The notes beneath the pieces were generated by a model. The model saw nothing but the letters and a program-made list of their open reading frames with translations, was not told where the DNA came from and ran no database searches. Positions 17,899-26,390 of a stretch of 64,000 bases of DNA are shown here, piece after piece. Origin of the DNA: Bacteroidales bacterium UBA5349 (GTDB taxonomy: Bacteria; Bacteroidota; Bacteroidia; Bacteroidales; Tenuifilaceae); contig DHQB01000023.1 of assembly GCA_002410065.1 (NCBI GenBank), forward strand, positions 130,176 through 194,175, given 5' to 3'. A program made the position numbers and the translations under genes. Within the stretch, counting starts at the first letter, position 1. Each line of letters starts with the position of its first letter.

Positions 17899-18489
17899 TT
17901 AAAACCTTACACCAAAAACAGGGGTTAATGCGAGACCTTCTACAAAACATCCCATAATATAGTAACCTTGAGCCCTAAAGCCCAAAAAGAACCCTGAATT
18001 GAAGTGGTAATGGTAATCTACCCGGAAACTGAAACCCAGATCTTCAGCCCAAATGCCAAATTTGTCGGTAAGGAATATGTATCCATTAATATATTCTAAA
18101 GGGGGAAGCCATGTGTATGAGCGCTCGAACATGAAACCTAGGGCAGGTTCAATACTACTATTTCTTGAGATGCGAAGTGAACGAGAAAAAGACAGGTCGA
18201 CTACATAGAAAATGTCAGGTTTTATTTGACCTTCGAGTGGTCCCCAATCGGAACGAAGTACCATGTTTGCCTGAGAGTGCTGCAATTTAAGGATTAAGTC
18301 GAATCCTGTTCTGAGTTTTAAGCCCCCTTCTAGCCAGATGGATGTGCCATTGCTTTTTGCGGGCAGGCACCTGAAGTAACCTGCACCTCCCTTAAAATTA
18401 TATCTAGATGAGAGAATTGGTGATTCCTCTTGCGAAAACCCATCGAAGGAGAACAAAATCAATAGCAATATTAAAAAAAAGCGATTCAT
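17899..18489 (-). CDS. Small outer membrane beta-barrel protein, third gene of the lipoprotein cluster
   Basis: A 196-residue hypothetical protein. A signal peptide of about 19 residues (ILFSFDGFSQ) precedes alternating hydrophobic strands with aromatic ends (FDLILKLQHSQ, FSFRVDYHYHF, GFFLGFRAQGYY) and a C-terminal strand TPVFGVRF that ends in phenylalanine, as outer-membrane barrels do. This predicts an eight-strand-type barrel in the outer membrane. It follows the next barrel gene by 10 bases on the same strand, so both are probably expressed with the lipoprotein gene upstream. No specific family is recognised. Confidence 0.75.
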   Translation of the reverse strand: MNRFFLILLLILFSFDGFSQEESPILSSRYNFKGGAGYFRCLPAKSNGTSIWLEGGLKLRTGFDLILKLQHSQANMVLRSDWGPLEGQIKPDIFYVVDLSFSRSLRISRNSSIEPALGFMFERSYTWLPPLEYINGYIFLTDKFGIWAEDLGFSFRVDYHYHFNSGFFLGFRAQGYYIMGCFVEGLALTPVFGVRF

Positions 18490-18499
18490 ATAATTTAGT

Positions 18500-19129
18500 T
18501 TATTTGTTAATAATGTAGTTCAAAGACAAGCCAACAATAAATGAACTGCCAGTTTGCCTCTTTGAAGTTCTAAAATAGGGGTTAAAGTATAAGCTCTTGT
18601 ATATTCGAACATCTAAGGACGCTCCATAACTAAAACCAAAACCAGAATCGGTATATAGCCTGTAACGAGCATTATGAAGCATTGGGACTCCATTTATAAC
18701 TGAGTACTGCCAGGAGTTGCATGTTAGCGAATTAAGATTAGTGTAGCTGACTCCCGCTTCGAGTGCAAACTTTAGGTACTTGTTGTCAATTGGATAAATT
18801 ACACCATTAATTCCTGAAATGGTTCCCTCTACCATGTCGGGAATTTTGAATTCGATGGAATTATCCTCTTTTATGTTATTGTAAGTGCTCTTATATATAC
18901 CATAGTACATATTAACACCATACCAACCTTTGCTAACATTGAGTATTGTGGAGTAGTACAATGGCAGTTCTGGCGTTTTTCGCCCAGGGTCATTACCCCA
19001 GTATGTGTCGAATAAATCTACTCCATACCCTATGCCGATAGAATACCTAAGGGAGTCTATCGTTTTGCTGTAACCGCTATTTCCTAATAGAACAAAAGTT
19101 ATTAGTAAAATAATAAGTCGCCTTACCAT
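18500..19129 (-). CDS. Outer membrane beta-barrel protein, second gene of the lipoprotein cluster
   Basis: A 209-residue hypothetical protein with a signal peptide (about 1-21, ending NSGYS) and a body of alternating-polarity strands: YSIGIGYGVDLF, WYGVNMYYGIY, KFALEAGVSYTNL, SYGASLDVRIY and the terminal SFIVGLSLNYIINK. The layout is that of a small outer-membrane barrel. It lies between the phase-variable-looking lipoprotein gene (67-base gap with a hairpin) and a second barrel gene (10-base gap). I infer that the three products work at the cell surface together, but no function can be assigned. Confidence 0.72.
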   Translation of the reverse strand: MVRRLIILLITFVLLGNSGYSKTIDSLRYSIGIGYGVDLFDTYWGNDPGRKTPELPLYYSTILNVSKGWYGVNMYYGIYKSTYNNIKEDNSIEFKIPDMVEGTISGINGVIYPIDNKYLKFALEAGVSYTNLNSLTCNSWQYSVINGVPMLHNARYRLYTDSGFGFSYGASLDVRIYKSLYFNPYFRTSKRQTGSSFIVGLSLNYIINK

Positions 19130-19152
19130 AGATTCTAGTTTTAGTTACTTAT

Positions 19153-19187
19153 AATGGGATTGCTCCATGAATAGGAACAATCCCATT
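19153..19187 (-). promoter_or_regulatory. Intercistronic hairpin
   Basis: A perfect 10-bp inverted repeat AATGGGATTG/CAATCCCATT with a 15-base loop lies between the lipoprotein gene and the downstream barrel gene. On the transcribed minus strand it is not followed by a T run, so it is more likely an mRNA-stability or processing element than a terminator. Confidence 0.5.
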
Positions 19188-19196
19188 CTTAAGTGG

Positions 19197-20433
19197 TTAG
19201 TAGTAAAGAGTGTAAGTAGGCGTGGTGAACTTGAGTGAACCAAGGCTTCTCACAGTGTAGCCGTATTTAACTTCGTCAAAGGGTGTTGGATTCTGGTTAG
19301 TTGCGTAAAACCAATCTCTCCACCATTCATTATTTTTACCCAAAAAATCTCCTTCGTATTTGGTGTCACGATCAAAACTTACTGTAAAGCCAACACCTTT
19401 ATAGGTTAAAGCAACTGAAGTTTTTTTAATGGAAGCATTCCAGTCATAATCGTAGGCAATTATACCTTGCTGATCTTCATTAGTAGACCAGTTGGTATCC
19501 CAGGTAGAATTTACTTTTAACCAACCTCCATTACAGTAAACGTTCCAATCATTTACAGCTGCCTTTGCATACTCTCTGGGGTAGTTGATGTGCAATTCTA
19601 CCGGCTCAGTAGCCTCTGCACTATTTGTTACTGAATTCCAATAGGGTTGTATTCTTTTTATCCTCAATTCGATATCGCCCTCGAAAATGCCTCCGCAATA
19701 GTCAGCCAACCTAACATATCCAATATACACAGTATGCATACTATTTGTGCCTGAGCCAAAGGTTCCAAAAACAGGATTGGGGTTTGAATTATTCCCTCCA
19801 CCACCTAGATCTGGATCTGAAGGCATTATTATTACTACAGGAGAATCCTCGGCATAGAGTTCATCAACCATAACCTGTTGGTAATTCGAGTTTTTTCCAT
19901 TGTTATTATTACGATAACCAACTCCTTCATCGTCGTTATCAATTGGATGGGCTGCAACAGTATAAGAGTGCTGATTTTCAGGATACCAATCCTGCGAATA
20001 GGGTACGTAAATGTAACAGTTGTTACTAATAAGATACTCTAGCAGGTCATCTATTTCGCCACCATCTTTGCCTATAGAAAAACTTTTAGTCAATTCATTT
20101 TTCAGGTTGGAAAAATTGAAATCTTTCCCATTTTTCGTCTGAATATCAGAATCCATCAAATTTTTAAAAGATAATTTATTGAACTCGTTGTTAAGGTATG
20201 ATAATTGGCTTATCTCCTTATGGATTTCAGGTTCATTAACAAACTGAGAAAGCAATTTTGCAGCATCATCCAGTTTTACCTTCATCTCGAGCTGGTCAGG
20301 AGTTAATTCTTCTACTACCTCTTCCTCTGGCAGAAGAGGAATTTCCTCAGTACAACTGTTTAAGAAGAGAAGAGAAGAGAAGAGAGACAAGTGCTATTGC
20401 TCGTCGACCTCTTAGTGAAAATTTTGTTTTCAT
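19197..20433 (-). CDS. Surface lipoprotein with CTTCT repeats in the signal peptide; currently out of frame (phase-OFF candidate)
   Basis: A long frame (to 20390) encodes about 397 residues. They begin in the middle of a lipoprotein signal (SLLFLNSC, then an acidic TEEIPLLPEEE linker) and continue into a C-terminal region with tryptophan-rich strands, probably beta-structured. That frame has only a TTG at its head. A good ATG lies at 20431-20433 in another frame. It gives MKTKFSLRGRRAIALVSLLF and then stops at 20347 after 28 residues. Between the two lie four copies of CTTCT. One extra copy (or loss of two) would fuse them into a textbook signal peptide with lipobox LNSC. A perfect -7 box (20509-20516) serves the ATG. 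The protein matches no family I know. A simple frameshift mutation or sequencing error is the alternative. Confidence 0.75.
20363..20382 (-). repeat. Pentanucleotide repeat (CTTCT)x4
   Basis: On the minus (coding) strand four perfect CTTCT units are followed by TAAAC and preceded by the near-unit TCTCT. CTTCT is a rotation of CTCTT. Because 5 is not a multiple of 3, every gain or loss of a unit shifts the reading frame of the lipoprotein gene that contains it. Frames are joined at 2, 5 or 8 units. Confidence 0.9.
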
Positions 20434-20508
20434 TACTAATTGGTTTAAGTTAATAATTAAAAAACATAAAAAATTTTCCTTGGCGCCTTCTAGGATAATT
20501 TTATAAAA

Positions 20509-20516
20509 CAAACTTA
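20509..20516 (-). promoter_or_regulatory. -7 box TAAGTTTG for the lipoprotein operon
   Basis: On the minus strand the sequence is TAAGTTTG, a perfect TAnnTTTG, 75 bases before the ATG at 20433. Its position supports that ATG, not the TTG at 20390, as the real translation start. Confidence 0.6.
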
Positions 20517-20525
20517 AAGCATTAC

Positions 20526-20544
20526 ACGGAAATATTGTTTCCGT
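20526..20544. promoter_or_regulatory. Palindromic operator candidate ACGGAAA-N5-TTTCCGT
   Basis: A perfect 7-bp inverted repeat with a 5-base spacer lies just upstream of the -7 box, where the -33 region would be. A dimeric regulator bound here would block or position RNA polymerase. The small HTH gene starting about 100 bases upstream is the nearest candidate regulator; this link is inferred. Confidence 0.45.
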
Positions 20545-20646
20545 ATCATTAAAAAAATATGTTTAACAACATGTTTTATTTATAGAGCAATTTAAAATAG
20601 CAAATAATTGTTCTCTATCCTCAATACCTTTTAGGGTTACAAACTA

Positions 20647-20898
20647 TTATTCTTCATCAATATAAGCTATAGGTTCAAACCCAAAACGAAATATTGCTGG
20701 TGTTTTAAGGTAGTAGGTTTGAAAACTTAAAGAGTAGGCAATATCGCCACCCATACCTCGAAGCAATTTGATGTAATTTCTAATAGTTCTATCGGTTACC
20801 CCTAATCGATTGGCTAAATCATTGGGGGTGCCAGTGCTCTGATTTTCGACCAAATTGGCGACTAACTTTAGGTTCTGAATAATATTTTCTAATCTCAT
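20647..20898 (-). CDS. Small HTH DNA-binding protein
   Basis: An 83-residue cytoplasmic protein. Residues about 22-45 (TPNDLANRLGVTDRTIRNYIKLLR) form a helix-turn-helix of the HTH_11/DeoR-like winged type, with the recognition helix DRTIRNYI. The remaining 30 residues form a wing and tail (GDIAYSLSFQTYYLK). There is no effector or WYL domain. It is encoded upstream of, and in the same direction as, the lipoprotein-barrel operon, which makes it a plausible local regulator. Bacteroidota have many such short HTH proteins of unknown function. Confidence 0.75.
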   Translation of the reverse strand: MRLENIIQNLKLVANLVENQSTGTPNDLANRLGVTDRTIRNYIKLLRGMGGDIAYSLSFQTYYLKTPAIFRFGFEPIAYIDEE

Positions 20899-20928
20899 AA
20901 GACTTATTTTATATGATTATTCGCAATT

Positions 20929-21083
20929 TTACCAAAGTCTTCCATACCAAGGACCTTCAACTGCTGCAACTAGTAACCTATTAAATAGGTTCATAGCAAA
21001 ATATCTTCTATTTTTTTATTGCAAGATTCATTTAAGTGGTTTTGTAAGTATTCGTCCTTGTTTATACCAAGAAGATTTCGCAT
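20929..21083 (-). other. Two overlapping mini-ORFs (30 and 21 codons)
   Basis: On the minus strand an ATG at 21083 opens a 30-residue frame (starting MRNLLGINKDEYLQ). Its TGA overlaps the ATG of a second, 21-residue frame (ending EGPWYGRLW, stop at 20929). The ATGA overlap is typical of coupled translation, but neither peptide resembles a known family. They may be true small proteins upstream of the HTH gene or chance frames in decaying DNA. Confidence 0.2.
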
Positions 21084-21125
21084 AGCCTAACTAATCATAG
21101 TATGAGCCAACAGTATGACCTTGGA

Positions 21126-21459
21126 GACCCTCCTTTGGTGGAGTTATCTTTTGAATGTTATGCTCATCCTCTGGCTGAACCTCAGCGGTAGATATGTCTT
21201 TCCTGCTCATAGACATGAGGTAAATGGTGTAGAGCCATTACTGGAAAGACAGTTTGGAGTAATCCATTACCGTTCCGCTTTGAAATGTGGTTCTATAGCC
21301 ACACTCTTTGCAATCGTGTGAATTATTAGCCTTATTGCAATAGTGAGTAGTATGTCCACATCGTGCACAAACACTCCTTTTATCTTTCTTAACCATCCTG
21401 AAATGCTGAATGCAACTTTTCTCAACAGGATGAGGTTTTGCAAAGTCTAAAAAAATCAT
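21126..21459 (-). pseudogene. Remnant of an IS1595-family transposase (zinc-ribbon N-terminus)
   Basis: The minus strand from the ATG at 21459 encodes about 73 residues with the zinc-ribbon of IS1595-type transposases: CARCGHT near residue 32, CKECGYRTTF near 50 and SGTVMDYSKLSF. An in-frame TAA then replaces what should be a lysine. Past it the same frame continues with WLYTIYLMSMSRKDISTAEVQ, which is the next conserved block, before homology fades. The DDE catalytic domain is absent. It is a dead, truncated element. No terminal repeats are visible. Confidence 0.8.
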
Positions 21460-21757
21460 TTACAATAGATTTTATGCAAATGTAATGATTTAAGCGGTTA
21501 ATCATATTATTATAATTGTAATTTGGTAAAAATATTACATATTAATAAGTATTCTAAATTTTTTTAATTTGTGACACAAAAAAACACCTAAAAATATGCT
21601 TAACAGTAATTAATACAATTAAAAATCTAAATTGATTTTTTTGAACCTGGCTTTATTCGATAATTGAACAAAGACTAATCGATTTCGACCAAATGGGTTT
21701 AACTCCGTGGATTTAATGCTTTGTAGTAACTGATTTTATTAACAGACAGACTAATCA
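21460..21757. other. AT-rich intergenic region
   Basis: About 300 bases between the IS1595 remnant and the stop of the PEP/pyruvate-binding gene. It is very AT-rich, and I see no frame or strong hairpin. Confidence 0.5.
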
Positions 21758-24742
21758 TTAAGCTAGTTTCACCCCCTCTTTAAGAATTACACCTATCCGT
21801 TTTTGCCCATTTATTATTATCTGTAAATTGTTTTTTAGGCAAATATGCCTAAGCATTTCTGTTTCGTAGCAAGCCTTCAGTTTCGATAGGTACTCATAAT
21901 CAATAAACCCTTCATCCATGTATTCGTTAACCGTCATGTAACCAACCCTAAATGATGTTAGGTTTTGAAAGAAGTGTGTTCCTTGGCTTGGATCAATCTT
22001 GTAGTTATCCTGTCCAGCCTCAACTATAACTTTAGCACACGATATGTGGGGCCATTTTACAGGTATGCCCAACCAGCTATCGCTTGAGCCCCATCGGCCA
22101 GGGCCGATAAGAATATAACTCCTGTCGTTATTGATAAAGGTTTGATTTAGTTGTTCTAGTTCTGCTGCAATCTGGTGCGTTTTGGAGGGTGAAAATGTAT
22201 CAGATTTAATATATATTATATCGAAAACATCGTTTACTATGCCATTTCCCAGTGCCGAGGGCGAGTAAAGAACCATATCACTTTTCTTTAACGAATTGAG
22301 GTCGGCGTTTACAATATCGCGATTTTGTGCTATTGGCCTAATCTGCAGCATGCTAAATACCTTAGGTTTATCCACAGGGGTATTGAGATTTACTGCAAAT
22401 TCAATCTCAACAGGGTTGTTCATCTCGGCTTGTCCAACTTCCAGAATGTTCTGTAAAATTTCGGGCAATGGAAATACTTTGTGCTTCAGAATTGGCGCAA
22501 AACTGATGATTGGAAGTCCCTCACCCATGAATCCATCGGATATTCGCTGGTTCTCAAAATCGTAGGTTGAACCACATGCCGCAAGGGTTCCATCAGCAAT
22601 TGCATCCTTTATACTAAGTTCTAAAAGGTTTATATCGTCGTTGGTTGAGGGGGTAAAACTGGAGGGCTTAAGATCTAGTGCGTAAAATGTTTTTTGCGTC
22701 TCTTTAAGTGCCATTTCGGGTGTAGAAAGTTGCATTAACTTTTTGGGATATTTAGGCGAGAATCTAAGCGATGGTTTTCCCTCAACCACATGCTTTCCAA
22801 GCCCAAGGGCTATGTTGGCAATACCGTCGGCTGTTTTTTCGGGTTCAATGGGGTAGAAGTTTAGCGATCGGGCTACACCCGAGAGGTTAGGGTAAAACCT
22901 GTCGCCATAACTACTGCCTGTTACTTCCTGCAGAACAACGGCCATGCGCTCTTCGCTTATTGCGTTTTGTGTCGCCTTCATATAAGCCTTACTCTCTTTG
23001 TAGTAAACCGAGGCATAAACGCACTTTATGGCTTGGCTCAGAAGTTCGAGCATCTGCTCAGCGTTTTCCTTAACATTTGGTACCATGTAGGTAGAGTATA
23101 TTCCTGCAAATGGCTGATAGTGTGAGTCTTCAAGAAGACTAGATGAACGGATTGCAAATGGATTTTGTGCTACAGCTATCAATGCACGTAAATCGTCATT
23201 TATCCGAATAGGTAGCGATGCGTTTAAGAAATGTTCGAGGATTTGATCGTTGGATGTATCTGCAAGGGCCATTGGGAAAAGATTGTTCGATTCCATAAAC
23301 TCTTCGAAAACATCGGTACAGATAACTACTGTGCGAGGTATGCTAACTACTATATTATCAAACTTATGCATCAGGTTATTGTGCTTTATTACCTGATCAA
23401 TAAAAGCTAAGCCACGTCCTTTACCACCTAAGGATCCATCGCCAATACGCGAAAATATTTGGTACTCGTCGTAGCTATCGCGGTAGAATTTGGCAATAAT
23501 ACCTCTACCCTTGCTTTGGCGATAGCGATCGATTGTATTGGCTATGAAATTTCGAACCTGGTCAGTATTCTCAAAATCCTCGGCAGAGATATTTTTGAAT
23601 ATATCTGCCAGGGTGAACAAAGCCCTTGCTGTAAGCCATTTTGTAAAGTGGTTCCGAGTAATATGGTATTGCAGCGATTGGTCAGGGACTTGAAAAATTA
23701 TTTCCTGTAATGATTTTAAATCCTTTGCTCTAATGATCTCCTGACCTGTGGTAGGCTCAGCAAAAACAAAATCACCAAATGCAAAGTATTTTACCACAAA
23801 ATCGTGCAGTTCCAGCGATAGAGTTTTGGAGTTTTTGTGGATAAAGCCAACCTTCATTTGCTTTGATATCAGCTGATTGTTGATGTCTGATGATTGTAAA
23901 AGGATTGGCATATACGGATTGTCGGACTTTATCATCTCAATTAGATTAACTCCGGCTTGCTTCTCCATAACGCCATTGTGTGGGTAACTCATATCAGTGA
24001 TAACACCCAGCAAGTTTTGCTTATACTTAGTATAGAGTTGTTCTGCTTGCTCATAATTACGGGCAAGTAAAATTTTGGGACGACCCCGCATACGAAGCAT
24101 TTTTTGGTGCTCATTTAAACCCTCAGACATGAACTTTTCGCTTTGGGTTAGCACAATTTTGAAAAGGCTAGGGAGGTATGCCGAGTAGTATCTAACAGAA
24201 TCTTCCACCAATATGATTGCTTGAACCCCGACCTTCATAATATCGTGTTCCGCATTCATCGAGTCCTCAATTAACTTAATTATCGCAAGCATTATTTTGG
24301 CATTGCCCAGCCATGAGAAAACATAATCGATTGCGCTTAAGTCTTCATGTTTCAATTTAAGTGATACCTCGCGCGAGAATGGAGCTAAAACAACAATGGG
24401 TTTAAGCGGATACTCCTCCTTTATCTTTTTTGCAAGCGAAAAAGTGTCCATCCCTTCCACATTAAGCATGGTAATAACAAGGTCTATGGGTTTTTCGGAT
24501 AGCATTTCAAAAGCTTCACTTGCTGATGTTACCTGTATAAACTTGGGCGGATATCTTAGGTTAAGGCTAATGTACTCACCAAAAATTTGCTCTTCAATCC
24601 TTCCGTCCTCTTCCAATAGAAATGCATCGTACTTGCTACAGACAAGGAGTACATTTAAAATTCGGCGCTTCATCAGAAGGTCAAAGGCTGTTTCGGCAAA
24701 ATAATATTTTCGAGCGCTGATGTCAGGAGAGTTTGAAATCAT
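21758..24742 (-). CDS. PEP/pyruvate-binding protein (PPDK N-terminal type) with two N-terminal receiver-like domains
   Basis: A protein of about 994 residues. I take the ATG at 24742 (MISNSPDISARKYY); an upstream ATG at 24793 adds a hydrophobic stretch that does not look native. A first receiver-like domain (about 30-135) lacks a clear phospho-aspartate. A second one (about 170-310) has VEDS, the probable acceptor in VITDMSYP and a conserved lysine in GFIHKNS. From about 450 the ATP-grasp-like PEP/pyruvate-binding domain begins: SLGGKGRGLAFID, SIPRTVVICTDVF, FAIRSSSLLEDS and GRWGSSDSWLG. The swivelling phosphohistidine domain of PEP synthase (TSHAA-type motif) is not visible, so it is unlikely to be a standard PEP synthase. 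A decayed copy of its 3' end lies at 17603. Confidence 0.85.
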   Translation of the reverse strand: MISNSPDISARKYYFAETAFDLLMKRRILNVLLVCSKYDAFLLEEDGRIEEQIFGEYISLNLRYPPKFIQVTSASEAFEMLSEKPIDLVITMLNVEGMDTFSLAKKIKEEYPLKPIVVLAPFSREVSLKLKHEDLSAIDYVFSWLGNAKIMLAIIKLIEDSMNAEHDIMKVGVQAIILVEDSVRYYSAYLPSLFKIVLTQSEKFMSEGLNEHQKMLRMRGRPKILLARNYEQAEQLYTKYKQNLLGVITDMSYPHNGVMEKQAGVNLIEMIKSDNPYMPILLQSSDINNQLISKQMKVGFIHKNSKTLSLELHDFVVKYFAFGDFVFAEPTTGQEIIRAKDLKSLQEIIFQVPDQSLQYHITRNHFTKWLTARALFTLADIFKNISAEDFENTDQVRNFIANTIDRYRQSKGRGIIAKFYRDSYDEYQIFSRIGDGSLGGKGRGLAFIDQVIKHNNLMHKFDNIVVSIPRTVVICTDVFEEFMESNNLFPMALADTSNDQILEHFLNASLPIRINDDLRALIAVAQNPFAIRSSSLLEDSHYQPFAGIYSTYMVPNVKENAEQMLELLSQAIKCVYASVYYKESKAYMKATQNAISEERMAVVLQEVTGSSYGDRFYPNLSGVARSLNFYPIEPEKTADGIANIALGLGKHVVEGKPSLRFSPKYPKKLMQLSTPEMALKETQKTFYALDLKPSSFTPSTNDDINLLELSIKDAIADGTLAACGSTYDFENQRISDGFMGEGLPIISFAPILKHKVFPLPEILQNILEVGQAEMNNPVEIEFAVNLNTPVDKPKVFSMLQIRPIAQNRDIVNADLNSLKKSDMVLYSPSALGNGIVNDVFDIIYIKSDTFSPSKTHQIAAELEQLNQTFINNDRSYILIGPGRWGSSDSWLGIPVKWPHISCAKVIVEAGQDNYKIDPSQGTHFFQNLTSFRVGYMTVNEYMDEGFIDYEYLSKLKACYETEMLRHICLKNNLQIIINGQKRIGVILKEGVKLA

Positions 24743-24793
24743 TGAAGTACAATTATTGATTTTTATAAAGCAATGTAGAATAAAATGAAACAA

Positions 24794-25219
24794 AAACTAG
24801 GTAAAGTTGCAAAATAATTGGTAAACCATTTACCATTTACTATGGCATAGATACAAATACAATCCCTTGGAATTCAATTGTTAATATTGATAATAATTTG
24901 TTATGTTGGTTCTATAAAAAAGTGCTTTGTTCCGTAATCTGATTCGTTAAAATTATTGCAATTTATAAAAATTCGGTTCGGTTCGATTCGATGTTACAGA
25001 TACTATGAACAATGTTTAAGGGTATAATGTTACTCTGCTTTGGATTAGGAATAAGACCAAATCTCAAAGCACTAACATTCTGGATAGGGTAGGATAAAGG
25101 TATTAAATGTGTATTAGAGTTTGATATCCAGAAGATTAGAATTACAGCCCTTATGGGGGTTTAAAAAAAAGTAAATAGCAGTACAAAACGACATTGTATC
25201 GTCATCAGTAAATTTTAAT
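24794..25219. other. Intergenic region between divergent genes
   Basis: About 430 bases of non-coding DNA upstream of both the PEP/pyruvate-binding gene and the transhydrogenase operon. It contains a short run of TTCGG/TTCGA units near 24972-24998 and no credible gene, RNA or terminator. Confidence 0.5.
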
Positions 25220-25227
25220 TAGTTTTG
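25220..25227 (+). promoter_or_regulatory. -7 box TAGTTTTG of the pnt operon
   Basis: A perfect TAnnTTTG match 28 bases upstream of the ATG of the first transhydrogenase gene. Confidence 0.6.
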
Positions 25228-25255
25228 CAATAATATACATCAAATTCAAAAATAC

Positions 25256-26386
25256 ATGATTTTAGGCTTATTAAAGGAACACGGTATTGAAACCCGTGTG
25301 GTGTTGCTCCCTGAAACCGTAAAAGTATTTACCGACCTTAAGGTGGAAGTATTGGTTGAAAAGGGTGCTGGTGAGTCTGCGTTTGCAGCGGATTCCGACT
25401 ATCAGGCCGTTGGAGCAAAAATAGTTTCGCGGTTAGATTTGTTTGACCAAGCAGAAGTGCTACTCCAAATTCAGCCACCTGCTAAGGATGATGTTGAGAA
25501 AATTAAACCTAACCAGCTTTGGATTAGCGCATTCAATCCGCTTTGGGAAACTGAACTTGTAAAAACTTTTCTACAAAAGGGGATTACCACTTTTAGCCTT
25601 GATTCAATTCCACGTACCACAAGAGCTCAGGCCATGGACATTCTATCGTCAATGGCAACTGTTTCTGGCTACATGGCTGTATTGGATGCGGCATCAAAAT
25701 TACCCACTTTTTTCCCAATGTTTATGACAGCAGCAGGGACTATTCGCCCTGCCAATGTTCTTATTTTGGGTGCAGGTGTAGCTGGTTTGCAAGCCATTGC
25801 CACAGCTCGGAAATTGGGCGCACAGGTTCAGGTTTTCGATGTTCGCTCCGCCGTTAAAGAGGAAGTAATGAGTTTAGGTGGAAAGTTTGTGGAGGTTGAA
25901 GGCGCAGTTGAAGACAAAGCAGCTGGTGGATATGCCGTTGAGCAAACCGAGGAATTTAAAAAGAAACAGCAACAAGCCATAAACGACCATGCGGCAAAGG
26001 CCAATGTGGTAATTTGTACCGCACAAATCCCAGGCAAAAAGGCACCCTTATTGCTCCCAACTCATGCCGTTGAGGCCATGAAACCTGGTTCGGTAATTAT
26101 CGATTTGGTTGCATCGAGTGGTGGCAACTGTGAACTTACAAAAGATAATGAAACGGTTATGCACAAAGGCGTAACCATTATTGGACAATCAAACTACCCC
26201 TCACACAAATCCATTGATGCCAGTAGGATGTTTGGAAAAAATGTGCTGAATTTCATGAAACTTATCATTGACGAGGAGGGTAAGCTTAACCTCAATTTTG
26301 AAGATGAGATTGTGAAAGGCACTTGCATCACCCACAATAGCGAAATCTATAACGAAAGGGTGAAATCAATAATTGAAAAAGCATAA
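25256..26386 (+). CDS. pntAa: NAD(P) transhydrogenase alpha subunit, part 1 (NAD-binding dI)
   Basis: A 376-residue soluble domain I of the proton-translocating transhydrogenase. It binds NAD(H) and passes hydride to NADP(H) in the beta subunit, using the proton gradient to make NADPH. The N-terminus shows the alanine-dehydrogenase-like KEHGIETRVVLLPETV. SIPRTTRAQAMDILSSMA lies near residue 118. The Rossmann NAD site is VLILGAGVAGLQAIATARKLGA near 168, and DLVASSGGNCE near 285 is typical. The split into separate alpha-1, alpha-2 and beta genes, as in Rhodospirillum, is seen here: alpha-2 starts 4 bases after this stop codon. Confidence 0.95.
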   Translation: MILGLLKEHGIETRVVLLPETVKVFTDLKVEVLVEKGAGESAFAADSDYQAVGAKIVSRLDLFDQAEVLLQIQPPAKDDVEKIKPNQLWISAFNPLWETELVKTFLQKGITTFSLDSIPRTTRAQAMDILSSMATVSGYMAVLDAASKLPTFFPMFMTAAGTIRPANVLILGAGVAGLQAIATARKLGAQVQVFDVRSAVKEEVMSLGGKFVEVEGAVEDKAAGGYAVEQTEEFKKKQQQAINDHAAKANVVICTAQIPGKKAPLLLPTHAVEAMKPGSVIIDLVASSGGNCELTKDNETVMHKGVTIIGQSNYPSHKSIDASRMFGKNVLNFMKLIIDEEGKLNLNFEDEIVKGTCITHNSEIYNERVKSIIEKA

Positions 26387-26390
26387 AGAT

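Noticed and set aside
20197..20390. Using the TTG at 20390 as the true start of the lipoprotein gene
   Set aside because: The signal peptide would lack its basic N-terminus, while an ATG with a complete basic start and a promoter at the right distance lies 43 bases upstream in a frame that one repeat unit would join.
24972..25000. TTCGG/TTCGA tandem units as a tRNA T-loop or regulatory repeat
   Set aside because: No acceptor stem or anticodon arm can be drawn, and only four short units exist.
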